Source of the DNA: Pteria penguin
Taxonomy: Eukaryota; Mollusca; Bivalvia; Pterioida; Pteriidae
Reading direction: 5' to 3'
Assembly (NCBI GenBank): GCA_035048485.1
Contig: CM068581.1
Span: 62,597,393 to 62,661,392 of the forward strand
Length of the DNA stretch: 64,000 nucleotides
Within the stretch, counting starts at the first letter, position 1. Each line of letters opens with the position of its first letter. Made by a program: the position numbers and the translations under genes. Below are positions 1-12,200 of this stretch, in pieces. The notes beneath the pieces were generated by a model, which had not been told where the DNA came from, searched no databases, and saw only the letters and a program-made list of their open reading frames with translations.

Positions 1-62
1 CGTAAGTCGTGTAGTGTGAAAAATAATGTTAATAATTAATATTAATTATCATTATCATCATC

Positions 63-63
63 A

Positions 64-104
<41 letters not shown>
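63..104. repeat. (ATT)n microsatellite
   Basis: About 13 perfect ATT units in the intron just before the first visible chitin synthase exon. Confidence 0.95.
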
Positions 105-105
<1 letters not shown>

Positions 106-255
106 TTGTTTTTAGTGTCAGAAAGCTTTGCACCAGTTAGTTCCTAGTTTGCTTTGCACCTCTCATTTGCAAATATCATATACTTTTTTCAATTGCATGA
201 AAAATATTGAAATGCTAGGATGCGATTAAATCTTTTGAACTAATTCATTTATTAG

Positions 256-3200
256 TGTGCTGCTAGCAATATTTTTCATTGGATGGCTCGCTCAGCTTTG
301 GGTCTGTAAACATATTTGGACGAGCGGCGGAGAAGAAAGACTAGCATTCACACGCAAGTAAGTGTGAATTATATCTGTATTTATATCCGTCAAAATTACT
401 TGTACAGAATCAGTTTCTCTAATATTGAATTAATCTGTCGGTTTGTATAAATTAATTATTTTTTCTAGGATAATCAGTATTTACAAAACTTCCGAGCTCG
501 TTTACTGGCCAAACATTGTTTAATACATGTTATCATTGACTTTCCTGATAAGTTAGTCCGGTGTTCAATATATCTGCACCCTAAATACTCAGTTTTACTT
601 TGATTTGAGTCGTTTTAATACGCCCTTTTTTATAATATTTAGTAAAACAGAGTTAATTCTTTTATATTTTGTTTTTTGCATTGTAGTTTTAATGCGCTTG
701 GTTTGCGGCGCCGACAATCCGGGTTCGATTTCCGGGTTGCGCCATTATGTTTGAGAGGTTGGTAACCTCCTGCTTCCATGTCGCGATATAACCGAAAAAA
801 TTGTTGAAAGCGACGTAAAACACTAATCAACCAACAACCAAATCTACTTTGTATTATTCATTGACAAACGAATTAATTCGACAGGAGGTAATTGATGGGT
901 GTTTCTAGCAACGAAGAGATGTTTAATTTTCAAGGACACGATATGAGAATTTAAATATATACTTCTATTATATATTCTGTGGTATTTTTTCTTTTGTTTT
1001 TAGTTTTTGCAAAATTTGTTTGCCCATTATTTTCAAAATTGACTATATTTTTATACATGTACATGTAAATCTGCTTTAAGCGGAACTAAATCTATTCTAA
1101 ATCTGCCTTGATTGGGACTGGATGCAAACCCGCAATGTAGAGATTTATATTTGCTATCTTTATTGATTGTCTTCTTTTGTGTTACTTATCTAATGACTTT
1201 CTCCTTCTAGGTCAACATATCAGAAACATTTACTTTCAATAAATATTATATTCAGTTATAGTTTGTCTGTACCGAACAAGTGTTAAGTATCGAAGTGAAC
1301 TTCATTTCATATTTGTATTGTAACGGCATATTGAATTATCATTTCAGATTATTCGTGCTCCCCAATTTCTGTAGCCCTATAATAGACATTACATTGATGC
1401 ATAGTCGAAAAAGGAAACTAGGGGCGCAAAAGACAGTACACCAGAAAGAAGTTCAGAAACCGACACCAATGGTGTATATATGTGCGACAATGTGGCATGA
1501 GAATAGAACGGAAATGAAGCAAATTCTCAAATCTATTTTCAGGTAATTATCTGATTCCAAAAACTATATAGGTATAGCTGGTCAAATAGAAGATGTCCAT
1601 TTCTTCTAGAAATATGTTGTTATCACTTTTGTCAGGTGTATATCAATATACTTTATGATATTATATTGTCGTCAGTAGAACAGAAAATCAGACCGGGCGC
1701 TTGAAAAGAGTAAAACTTACTAATTTGGACGAAAAGCTTTTTTTAATTTACAGGGTAATGTAAAATAGTACTGTTATTTTCATGAGTAATAAGTTTTATT
1801 GTGTAAAAGAGATATAAATTAAGGATATAGCATGTGCACAGCAGTATTTACAAAAATATTGAAAATAAATAAATAAATATATATATACTTCTTACAGATT
1901 GGATTTGGATCAGTTTGCACGAGGTCAAAATAAGAAATTGGGAGAGACTGACTTTTATGAATTTGAAGGTATGTTACATTTTTAATTAATGTAGGAATAC
2001 AGTAGCCAATTATAATCCACAGTTTGGAAAAATATGTTTGCAATGGTTGTTATGAACATCTTTTTTAATTACCCTCCAAAACAATTATTTAGGGAACACT
2101 ACTGACTTATTTCAGAGTAAGATTGTCCCCAGGATTACATCCTGCTGACAGAGGTTGAATACCTAAGTATAAACAATACGCAATGTAAGTAACAGAAAAA
2201 AAAGATTGGTGATCAGACAAGAAGAATGCACTTTAATATGAACAGAACAAGCTACTTGGATGGAATGCGCTTTATTTAACAAAAGCATACAATATAACAA
2301 CAATGTAAAGGTTCTGGTAAATATCAAATGTGATTAATTGGTGATGGAGTTCAGCCGAGGTTAACAGAGTTGATGATAAGACGGAGTCGCTCTCTGCGGA
2401 CGGTAATTAAGATGAATGTCCAATTAAATATCATGACATCTCCTTCCCAAGTCCAAACAAAATTAATTTTCAATTTATTAAAGAATGTCTGAATTCTGAA
2501 GCATTCCTATTTTAGAATATAAAACTACAAAACTAAATCTAAATCTAAATCAAACTTATATACATTAGAGTCAGAGGTTTCTAGCACATGACTCATCGTT
2601 GGAACTTATCTTTACCATAAGTTCTTACATATCTTCAATCAATCGTTTAGTAGGTTTAATTGTTCGACCGTATCTTGATTTTCCGTGTTCGCGACTATTG
2701 TTTATTTGATTTTCGCTTGGATCGGGTAACACATCATCTAGTTCGTCATGATCTATTTCCGTATGTTTTTCACTTTGAGTTTTCATGATATGTCTACGAT
2801 TTCTACGCAACGTTTTGTTGTTTACTTTCACGATGTAAGATCTAGGCTCAGCGGATTTTGAAACAATTGTTCCTTTTGTCCATTCTCGTTCATTTCCAGT
2901 TTTAACTCTGACATTGTCTCCTGGTTCAAGATCTTTCAATGGTTTTGCGTTTCTGTCGTGATAGTATTTTTGTTTTTTCGGCTTTTTGACGGAATTTTCT
3001 CATAATGATATTATTGTTTACCTTTTGCGGTTTCAACTGTTGCGGGTTTATAGGAATTAGGGTTTTAGTTCTACGTCCAAACATCAATTGTGCTGGTGAA
3101 TCTTGGTCATCTATCGGAGTGTTTCTTAACTCTAATAAAGCTAAATATGGATCTTGGCAATCAGCTTTTGATTTCTTTAGAATGTTTTTGATTGTTTGGA

Positions 3201-6200
3201 TTGTTCTTTCCACCATACCATTTGACTGAGGATAGCGCGGTGAACTTGTTACATGTTTGAAATTGTAGGATTTCGCAAATTTCTTAAAGTCGGTGCTCGC
3301 ATATTGCGGTCCGTTGTCAATAACAACTTCTTCCGGTATCCCGTATCTAGCAAATGCTTCTTTGATTTTCTTTATTACGTGCATACTCGACGTTGCTTTC
3401 GGCTTACAAACTTCAAAGAATTTTGAATAATAATCCACAATAATCAGATAATTTTCACGGTCAAGTTCAGTTCCAACCTTTTGCCATGGCCTCTCTGGAA
3501 AGTCATGTTGAAGTAACGGTTCCTTCTGCTGTGAATTTCGGAAACGATTGCATACATTGCAATTAAGAACCAACTCCGAAATTTCTCTATTCATGCCAGG
3601 CCAAAATAGTATGTCCCTCGCTCTGCACTTGGTTTTCTCTATTCCCATGTGAGAACTATGTAATTGACTTAGCATGTCCTTTTGCAGTGCATTCGGCACG
3701 ATCAGTCTTTTATTTTTCGTTAGGTAACCCTTGTAGTATCCGATTTCATCCCTGAAATTCCAGTACGGTTTGACAGCATTGCTGCATTCCGATTTATGTT
3801 CAGGCCAACCTTCTATAACTGTTTGTTTAAGCTGTTGAAGTGACGGATCCTTTTCTGTTTCGGTTTTAAAAATTGTCATTTTTCTATCCGATATTGGCAT
3901 ATATTCAAGAGTATGGACATCAAATTTATCAACAGTATTGTCTATTTCTCCCGCATCCTTCCTCGTTGATCTACTCAGAGTATCGGCTATGTAAAGATCC
4001 TTTCCCGGTTTGTACTTTACATTCAAGTCGTACATTTGGACTCTTAGCATCATTCTTTGAATTCGAGGAGGCGCTGTTGCTAACGGTTTTCGAAACAAAC
4101 TCTCTAAGGGTTTGTGATCCGTTTCTATTTCAATTCTTTTACCATATACGTACTGATGATATTTCACGCATCCAAATATTATTGCAAGTAGTTCTTTTTC
4201 AATTTGACTATAATTTTTCTCTGCTTCCGATAAGGATTTCGATGCGTAACTGACAGGTTGTGAATTCTGCATTAGGCAAGCTCCTATACCTTCTGACGAT
4301 GAATCCACTGACAAAATAACACTTTTGTTGACGTCATAATAACGCAAAAGTGGTGCGTTTAATAAAGCTTGTTTTAGCTTTTTATAGCAGCTTTCATGTC
4401 TCTCTTCCCAATGCCATTGAATATCCTTTTCAAGAAGTGTACGCAATGGTTTGTTTATTGTTGACAAATTAGGTATGAATTTCCCAACATAATTTACCAT
4501 TCCCATGAAACGTTGCAGCTCTTTTTTATTTGTTGGAGTTTTCATATCATTAATTGCTCTCACCTTGTCTGGATCAGGTTTCATTCCTTCCTGACAGAAA
4601 ATATGCCCAATGTATTTCACTTTAGTCAGCCCGATTTTGCATTTTTCTTTGTTAAGTCTCAAATTTATTTTTCTGGTTCTCTCGAGTACTTGTTTTAGCC
4701 TTTCATTGTGCTGTTTTTCGTTTTTTTCCCCAGACCAGAATGTCATCCATTATTATTTCGCACCCCTCTATGTCTTCATATAACTGTGAAATTGTCCTCT
4801 GAAATATTTCCGGAACACTATTTATACCCATTGGCATCCTGAGATATTTATATCTCCCAAATGGCGTATTAAATGTTGTGAGTTTAGAACTTTCTTCATC
4901 CAATTTTAAGTGATAAAATCCAGAGGAAGCGTCTAATTTACTGAATATTTTTGCTCCAGCTACTTTTGATGCTACTTCGTCAACAGTTTTCATTGGAAAA
5001 TGTTCACGTTTCACAGCTTTGTTAAGATCTCTGGGGTCTAGGCAAATTCTTACCTTATTTGGTTTTTCGACAACTACCATTGAGTTTCCTCTATTTTCTC
5101 AATGATTAGATCCTTTTCCATTTTGTCTAATTCTTTTTTGACTTTCCGCTTTATTGTGAATGACACTTTCCTAGGCGCATGCACAACAGGATTTATACTT
5201 TTATCCACGTTTATTTTGTGGGTTCCTTTGAGACATCCGATACCTTTGAACACATCCTGGAATTCGTACAGTATTTTGTCATTTACCGCTTTGACCTCAT
5301 TGATTCTCGCAATCAAACCAAGTTCTAGACACGAATTTAATCCCAGAACTGGTACAACATCTTTCTGTACAACTTGAAAATCAGACCATAGTATTTTCCT
5401 TTATAAGACACAGTGAGTGATACTTTTCCACACGGTTTGATACCATGACCTGAGTACGAAACCAATTTTGCTTTTGATTTTCTCAAAGTGTCTTTCGACA
5501 GCGATTTGAATGTGTTCAATGAAATCACATTTACTTGTGCTCCAGTATCAATTTTTGTCTTCAAAACTTTTGTTCCTATTTTCAGATTCACGTTCCATTC
5601 TTTGTCAGACTTTTTATTTTCCTTATTTATTGCATTCATGAAGTATTCATCACTCGCGTCCGACTCATCGCTTGTTTCTATGGCATCCACATTTGGTTTA
5701 TTTTGTTTTTGACCTTTCTTCTTTTTCTTTGCGTCCTTTTTCTTTCGACACATTTTTGAAAAGTGATTCGCTTTGTGACAATTGTAACATTCCTGTCCGA
5801 ACGCTGGACATTTTCTTTTTTCGTGATTATTTCCACATTTATTACAATTTTTAATCAAACCAGACTGTTTTCTTTGTTTTCCTTTGACAATATTAACGCT
5901 TTCTGTTTGATCTCCACCTTCAGCCATCACTTTCATTTGATTTTCAGTAGCTTCTGCGGTCCTGCATATTTCAACTGCTTTTTCAAGTGTCAAGTCAAGA
6001 GTTCTCAGCAACCTGCTTCTAACACTGTCATTTTTAATTCCGCCTACAATTCTATCTCTTATTAGCGTGTCTTTGAGTTCTCCGAATTCACAAGACTTGG
6101 CTTTCATTTTGAGATCTGTTACATAATTGTCAATACTTTCCGATACTTGTTGGCATCTCGAGTTAAAAATATGTCTTTCGAATATCACATTTTTTCTCGG

Positions 6201-9200
6201 ATTAAAATACTCGGCAACCTTCTCCATTACTGGCTCTAGTTTCATTTTGTCCTCTTCGCTGGCAAATTCGAAGTTATTGTAAATTTCAACCGAATCTGGA
6301 CCGATAAGATGTAATAATGTGTTTGTTTTCACACTATCATCTTTTTTGCCGACTCCTGTTGCCGCCATATATATGTTGAATAATTGACTGAATTTTCGCC
6401 AATTTTCCTTTAAATTTCCTTCTAAGGAGAGAATAGGTGGCGGAGGTAATTTCTCCATTCTGACACCATTTAATATGAACAGAACAAGCTACTTGGATGG
6501 AATGCGCTTTATTTAACAAAAGCATATAATATAACAACAATGTAAAGGTTCTGGTAAATATAAAATGTGATTAATTGGTGATGGAGTTCAGCCCAGGTTA
6601 ACAGAGTTGATGATAACACGGAGTCGCTCTCTGCGGACGGTAATTAAGATGAATGTCCAATTAAATATCATGACATGCACTACCCTAATTTTTGTTGAAT
6701 TAATTTATCATTAAATCTAGAAAAAGCAGAGTAATACCTATTTGACATTTGTTTTCTTTTAGAAAAGTTCTCCAGAAAATTTAGTCGTCATTTGTATTCT
6801 ATAATAAAAATCAGAACTTTTACTTGTGTATTACTTTGGTGCACTTTATGCACATTTCAATAACTTATGTCTCTTCGGTGCATCAGTGCTCAACACCTAT
6901 ACTGTGGAAATCGAAAGTATAAATAATTGATTTGTAAACTCAGTACCAACTTGACTTACAACCCATCAGATGAGAGAGATATGCATGAGAGAGATACACC
7001 TTGGTGCAAGCCAAAATTACAAACCTTATTCAATCATTTTGAAATACGTATTTTATTAAAGAAACAAAAGATAAACTCTTAACTGTAGGCATGCATACAT
7101 GTTTGTCTTTTCAGGTGCTAGCTAAGTGTTTACTAAAATCAAGCACTGCAAGAAGAAGACAGCGTTCTCTGTTGGCATTTTACATTCAATCATTTTGAAA
7201 TACGTATTTTATAAAAGAAACAAAAGATAAATTCTTAACCGTAGACATGCATACAGCCAAAATTACAAACCTTATTCAATCATTTTGAAATACGTATTTT
7301 ATTAAAGAAACAAAAGATAAACTCTTAACTGTAGGCATGCATACATGTTTGTCTTTTCAGGTGTTAGCTAAGTGTTAACTAAAATCAAGCACTCCAAGAA
7401 GAAGACAGCGTTCTCTGTTGGCATTTTACATCGTATGCCTATGTTTAAACATATAAATATCAAACTTACTTTTAATATTATGTTATCACTAGCTCACATT
7501 CCATTTGATGATGCTATGGAAACACCAAAAGCTTTCCCACATCTAAGAACAATAAACGACTTCGTTCGTCAGCTCATGGAGATTGTCGAGGAAGCAGGAA
7601 GGTAAGTAGTGCAGCTTAAGTAGCAAGGCAAACAATGAACTGTTAGTTAGTGGTACTGTCTTTGTAAAAGGCAAGCGAGATAAAAACATGTATATGATTT
7701 AAAACCAGAAAAAAAGTACTCCTGTAGAAAAAGATACGATGGAAATAGAAGTTTGTGGTAAAACAAAATGTTAAGACAATCATTGATAAGGGATTGTAAT
7801 TGCAAGTGTGGTGATTCAGCCATAAAAGGGAAGTATACTCGTACGTATGCTTATAAGGAAGAAAAACCCAAAACAAAATACTTAAATATAAGATTCATAG
7901 ATAGTGTTCAAAATTTGTAGATCTTTTTACAAGAAGGACGTGAACTTGATCCCAGAGAAATATGTCACGCCATATGGTGGACGCTTAGTTTGGACATTAC
8001 CTGGACAAAATAAACTTATAGCACATCTAAAAGACAAACAGAAAATGCGACACAAAAAGCGATGGTCACAGGTAATGCTATCCTTTCGCAAGTTTCCTTC
8101 CAATCATCATAAATCTAATAATGTCCATAAATACAGTTAAAATCTCCTAATAAGGGTTAAGACAAAAGATGGGAGTGTGGTTTTGTAGTAAAATAACTAA
8201 ATTATAGTGATAATGTGGAATTTATTATATTAAATTTAGTATTACTCTCAGTATTCTTTGATTCTCTGATGTCAAGAGCGGTCTAAGTAATTCTAAAATG
8301 TAAGACCCATGAGGCTTACGGGTGAATTTCTCCTATATAGAGAATATCATTACACGAGAAGTGTTTACGAGGAGTCAGAAGCTGTTTAAAATGTCTATAT
8401 AGTTGCTACCAGTACCCATGTATTACGTAACTAAAATAGTAAGACAGTTCATTGCATATGCACAATTTAATGTATATTGTAGTTCATACCGTATATCACT
8501 TAGTTTTCTGATGACAGTATAAAATATTACATTGTAAGCATTTATATTTGACATTTGTATATTATAGATTATGTACATGTATTACTTCGCTGGATATGAG
8601 CTGATGATGAAATCCAAAAATGAGTTCAAAGGTGGCATTCCAAATTTTAGAGATATTCAAACTGTTTTCGACGGACTTCCAGAGAGTTTAAAAGAAAAGG
8701 TCAATAAATATATATTTGGAATATTGAAAGCACAACTATTGGGGACTTATAAATTACATATGCAGTTCAAGTTGCGGAGAGTATTTGTATAAAATATGAA
8801 ATATAAAGTGCCCATGTCATGGTATTATTTTGAGTATTCCAATATATATCTTAATTTAAAACTACAATGATTTGTGTTGAGTGCAAACACTTACAGCTGT
8901 ATTGCTCAGTCATTTGTAGGTGGGTCAATGTGCAAGTTCTGTGGATTTTTGGTTTGTTGAGCAGGGTTTCTACATCATGTTCTGGTAGCAATACAATCGT
9001 TTATATATATGAACATTGTTTTTTTCAAATCAGATCCGTTATAAGGATCCTATATCAAACCATACTGGAAAGCCGTATATTTCTTTTAATACGAAACACT
9101 TCTGTGTGTCTCGAAAAGAAAATCCTCTTTTGTAAATGTAATTTTTGTGTGCATGTCTTTGGTGATTTTTGTCAAACAGCTTTGTCAGATGCCTTCAGTT

Positions 9201-12200
9201 TTCTCTCTTAAATGTCTTGAAGTATTTGGTTTTGGGTGGTTTTTGTATTTTTTCCAAGAAATAGAATTCCTTTTTATCCTTTTATATTTAGGCAGAGAAC
9301 ACTTATGTCTTGGCATTGGATGGTGATGTAGATTTCCAACCGGAAGCTCTTTTACTTTTGATCGACAGAATGAAAAAGAATTCTCAAGTAGGCGCTACAT
9401 GTGGACGAATCAAGCCTGGGGGTTCAGGTATATACAAATTTACTTATAATCACGATTACAACAATATTATAAAGCATTCAGGAGTGAAGAAAAAAGAGGA
9501 GTTACTGGCTCAGTTATGTGGCAGAAGTCACCATGGAGCTATACAATACATGAATATAAATAATATACTAGAACATATAACACATTACAAAAACATTTGA
9601 TTGTAGTGCAATTACCATACCGACTTAGGACGGTTATTTAATTTGACAAAAGCCAAACAAATGGTGTGGTTAACCGGTTTACGGGCCCAACTTCCCACTC
9701 ACCGTAACAGCAGAACAATCAAAGGACGTACATTTAAAAATTTATAAATAATCCTCCATGTAAAAAACAAGGGTCAACAGGTATCGCATATTGAGAGGTC
9801 ATAAAAATATAAACACGTAAGGTATTGTAAAACACATAATGGTATAAAAATATATGCGACATCAACATGATAAACCGTGCTCTGCCAGTCTGAAAGCGAG
9901 CTAAGACCCTAGATCTGTAGGAGTCCCGACTAACAGTCAGAGGGGACGAGGTTCAGGACCATGTCTCCTCTGAAAGAGGTTTGGACAAGCCCGTCATATA
10001 GTCCCCATCGCCCTGTTAGTCAGCGTCCAACGGTCAAGTAAAAGTCTGCATAAGGCTGTAGAGGGGCCAAATACAAGACCTATAGTCTTTTTGATGATCT
10101 CAATATCATATTGTCTATTTAGAAGACGTTTGACTATTTTATTACATGATAAAATAACGTTATCGGAGCCTTTTACTTTCCTTAGTTTATATACGAGATC
10201 ACCGTAAAAATTAGGATGGGAAATTCCATTGGATACATACTGTTGAAAAGAAATATTTCCAAATTTAGATAGAAGTTCTGAATAAGATCTGAAGAATTTG
10301 CCGAATGTTTTTCTTAGCTTGTGATATCTGTAACCCTGAGTTAAAAGTTTAGTAGTAATTTGTAAATTTCGTTTATGAAAGTCCAAAACATCGGTACAGC
10401 CTCTGACAAATCGAACTAATTGAGATAGATGGGAGTCGAGGGACATCGCCATCCAAGGAAGGGAAATTTACAACAGGAAATCTAAAATCCTCACGTTTAT
10501 CATAAATATTAATATATATTAGGTGGTTGATAATGTTGATGTTTAAATCTAAGAAAGGTGTACATTTATCTCAAGTATTAGCTTTATTCAATGTGAGCCC
10601 TGGTGGATATATTTCTGATATAAATTGTTCGAATTCAGGGTTGTCGATAACCAAAATGTCATCTAGATATCTGCAAGTATTATTAAATTTGTCAATGAGG
10701 TCAAAACGTTTTGATTTTTGAATAGAAACCATAAAAATCCCTCTCATAACAATAAAGAAATAAATCTGCTATCAGAGGCGCGCAGTTAGTGCCCATAGGA
10801 ATCCCAACTATTTGTTGATATATCTTGCCATCAAATTGCACAAAAATATTATTCATGAGAAAATCTAGTGCTTTACATAATTCCTTGCAAGTCCAGTATT
10901 TATATGAAGTACATTGTTTGTTGGAAAAGAATCCGGAGTTATTGGAAGTACATACGTACGTTTTAGATTCTCTGTGAAAACACCATTGTATAAGAGACAG
11001 CAACTTGCTTTTAATCAAATCATGAGGCAGAGATGTATAAAGTGTAGAAAAATCAAATGTAGAAATTTGAGTCGCTTTGAAATTTAGCGAAAGAAGTTTG
11101 TCTATCACTTCATGAGAATTTTTAATCGACCAAAAGTAATTGATGTTACTATTATGAAATGCGACATCACAATATTTGATAATATGATCTTTTATAGCAG
11201 TTAGAGCAGACGTAATATGCTTCGATAGTACCGTAGTAGAGCAATGGCTAGAATTAGATATGAAACGTGATTTATATGGAATGTTATGTAGTTTTGGGAG
11301 CCAATATATGGTTGGTAGATCAGATTTATCAGTTTTAATTTTGAAGTCGGACATGGTCATGAGGTGATCGTGCAAGGTGCTGTCTTTTGAGGTAGGGCTT
11401 TCCACATATGTATGAATGGAGTTTAATTCGTTTTTAAGTACTTCAATATAATATAGTTTTCAAACAACTATTATATTATTACCTGCTTTATCAGCAGGAA
11501 CAAAGACATATTTAGCATGTAAGTCAGCTATCTTCTTTTTAATAGAATTTGCCGTCAGTGTATTAGGCTGTTCGAATAAATGCGGATTTCCCGTAAAGTT
11601 CTTAATACGGATATCGACAATTCTCGTATTTCCAATCATTAAGAGCATGAACTTTTACCTGTTCTTTTTTACACCAACGTTTACAATATGTAGTTAAAGC
11701 ATCTTCAATAACGTCACGGCATTTATTGAAATCTATCCTGGACGGTAACCTATAATTAGGTCCTTTTCAAAAAAGGGCGCGCAATTTCTTGTCCGAAATA
11801 CAGTTTAGGTCACCAGTAATAACATGACCTGCCGGTTTATAAACGTATTTAGAATTTTCACAAGAACACGACGAAGGAATAGAGTCTGAATTACAATTAC
11901 AATTCTCTGTTTCTTATTTCTAGTTATTCTAACTGATTTTCGGTTTTTACTGATTTTGTTTTCCAATTTCATGATTTTTGGACTTTTACTCATCATCTTT
12001 TCATGTCAATAACATAAATTGTTATAAAGAGGTGACTACAATTGGCGACAAAATGTTAGGAAGAACTAACATTTATATTAATAACAGAAGCTCAAAGCAT
12101 ACTAATTCTGGCATATGTCATTTATATTAATACCAGAAATTTAAGGCAATACAGGTTTTGATATATTCCATTTATATTGATACCAGAAGCTCAGGGCATA

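Larger units (their letters stand above)
2232..6675 (-). mobile_element. Ty3/gypsy-type LTR retrotransposon, antisense in copy 1 intron
   Basis: A 4444-bp element with two LTRs of 207 bp (2232-2438 and 6469-6675) that differ at four positions by eye, about 2%. It is flanked by the 5-bp direct repeat tgcac (2227-2231 and 6676-6680). Reading on the minus strand, the primer-binding site follows the 5' LTR as TGGTGTCAGAA, complementary to a tRNA-Leu 3' end, and a purine tract GGGAAGGAGA precedes the 3' LTR. Order gag, protease, RT, RNase H, integrase fits Ty3/gypsy; no envelope gene is seen. The pol frame changes at about 5316-5337, 5074-5080, 4703-4746 and 2926-2939, so this copy is probably not autonomous unless the breaks are sequencing errors. 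Low LTR divergence indicates a recent insertion. Confidence 0.93.
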
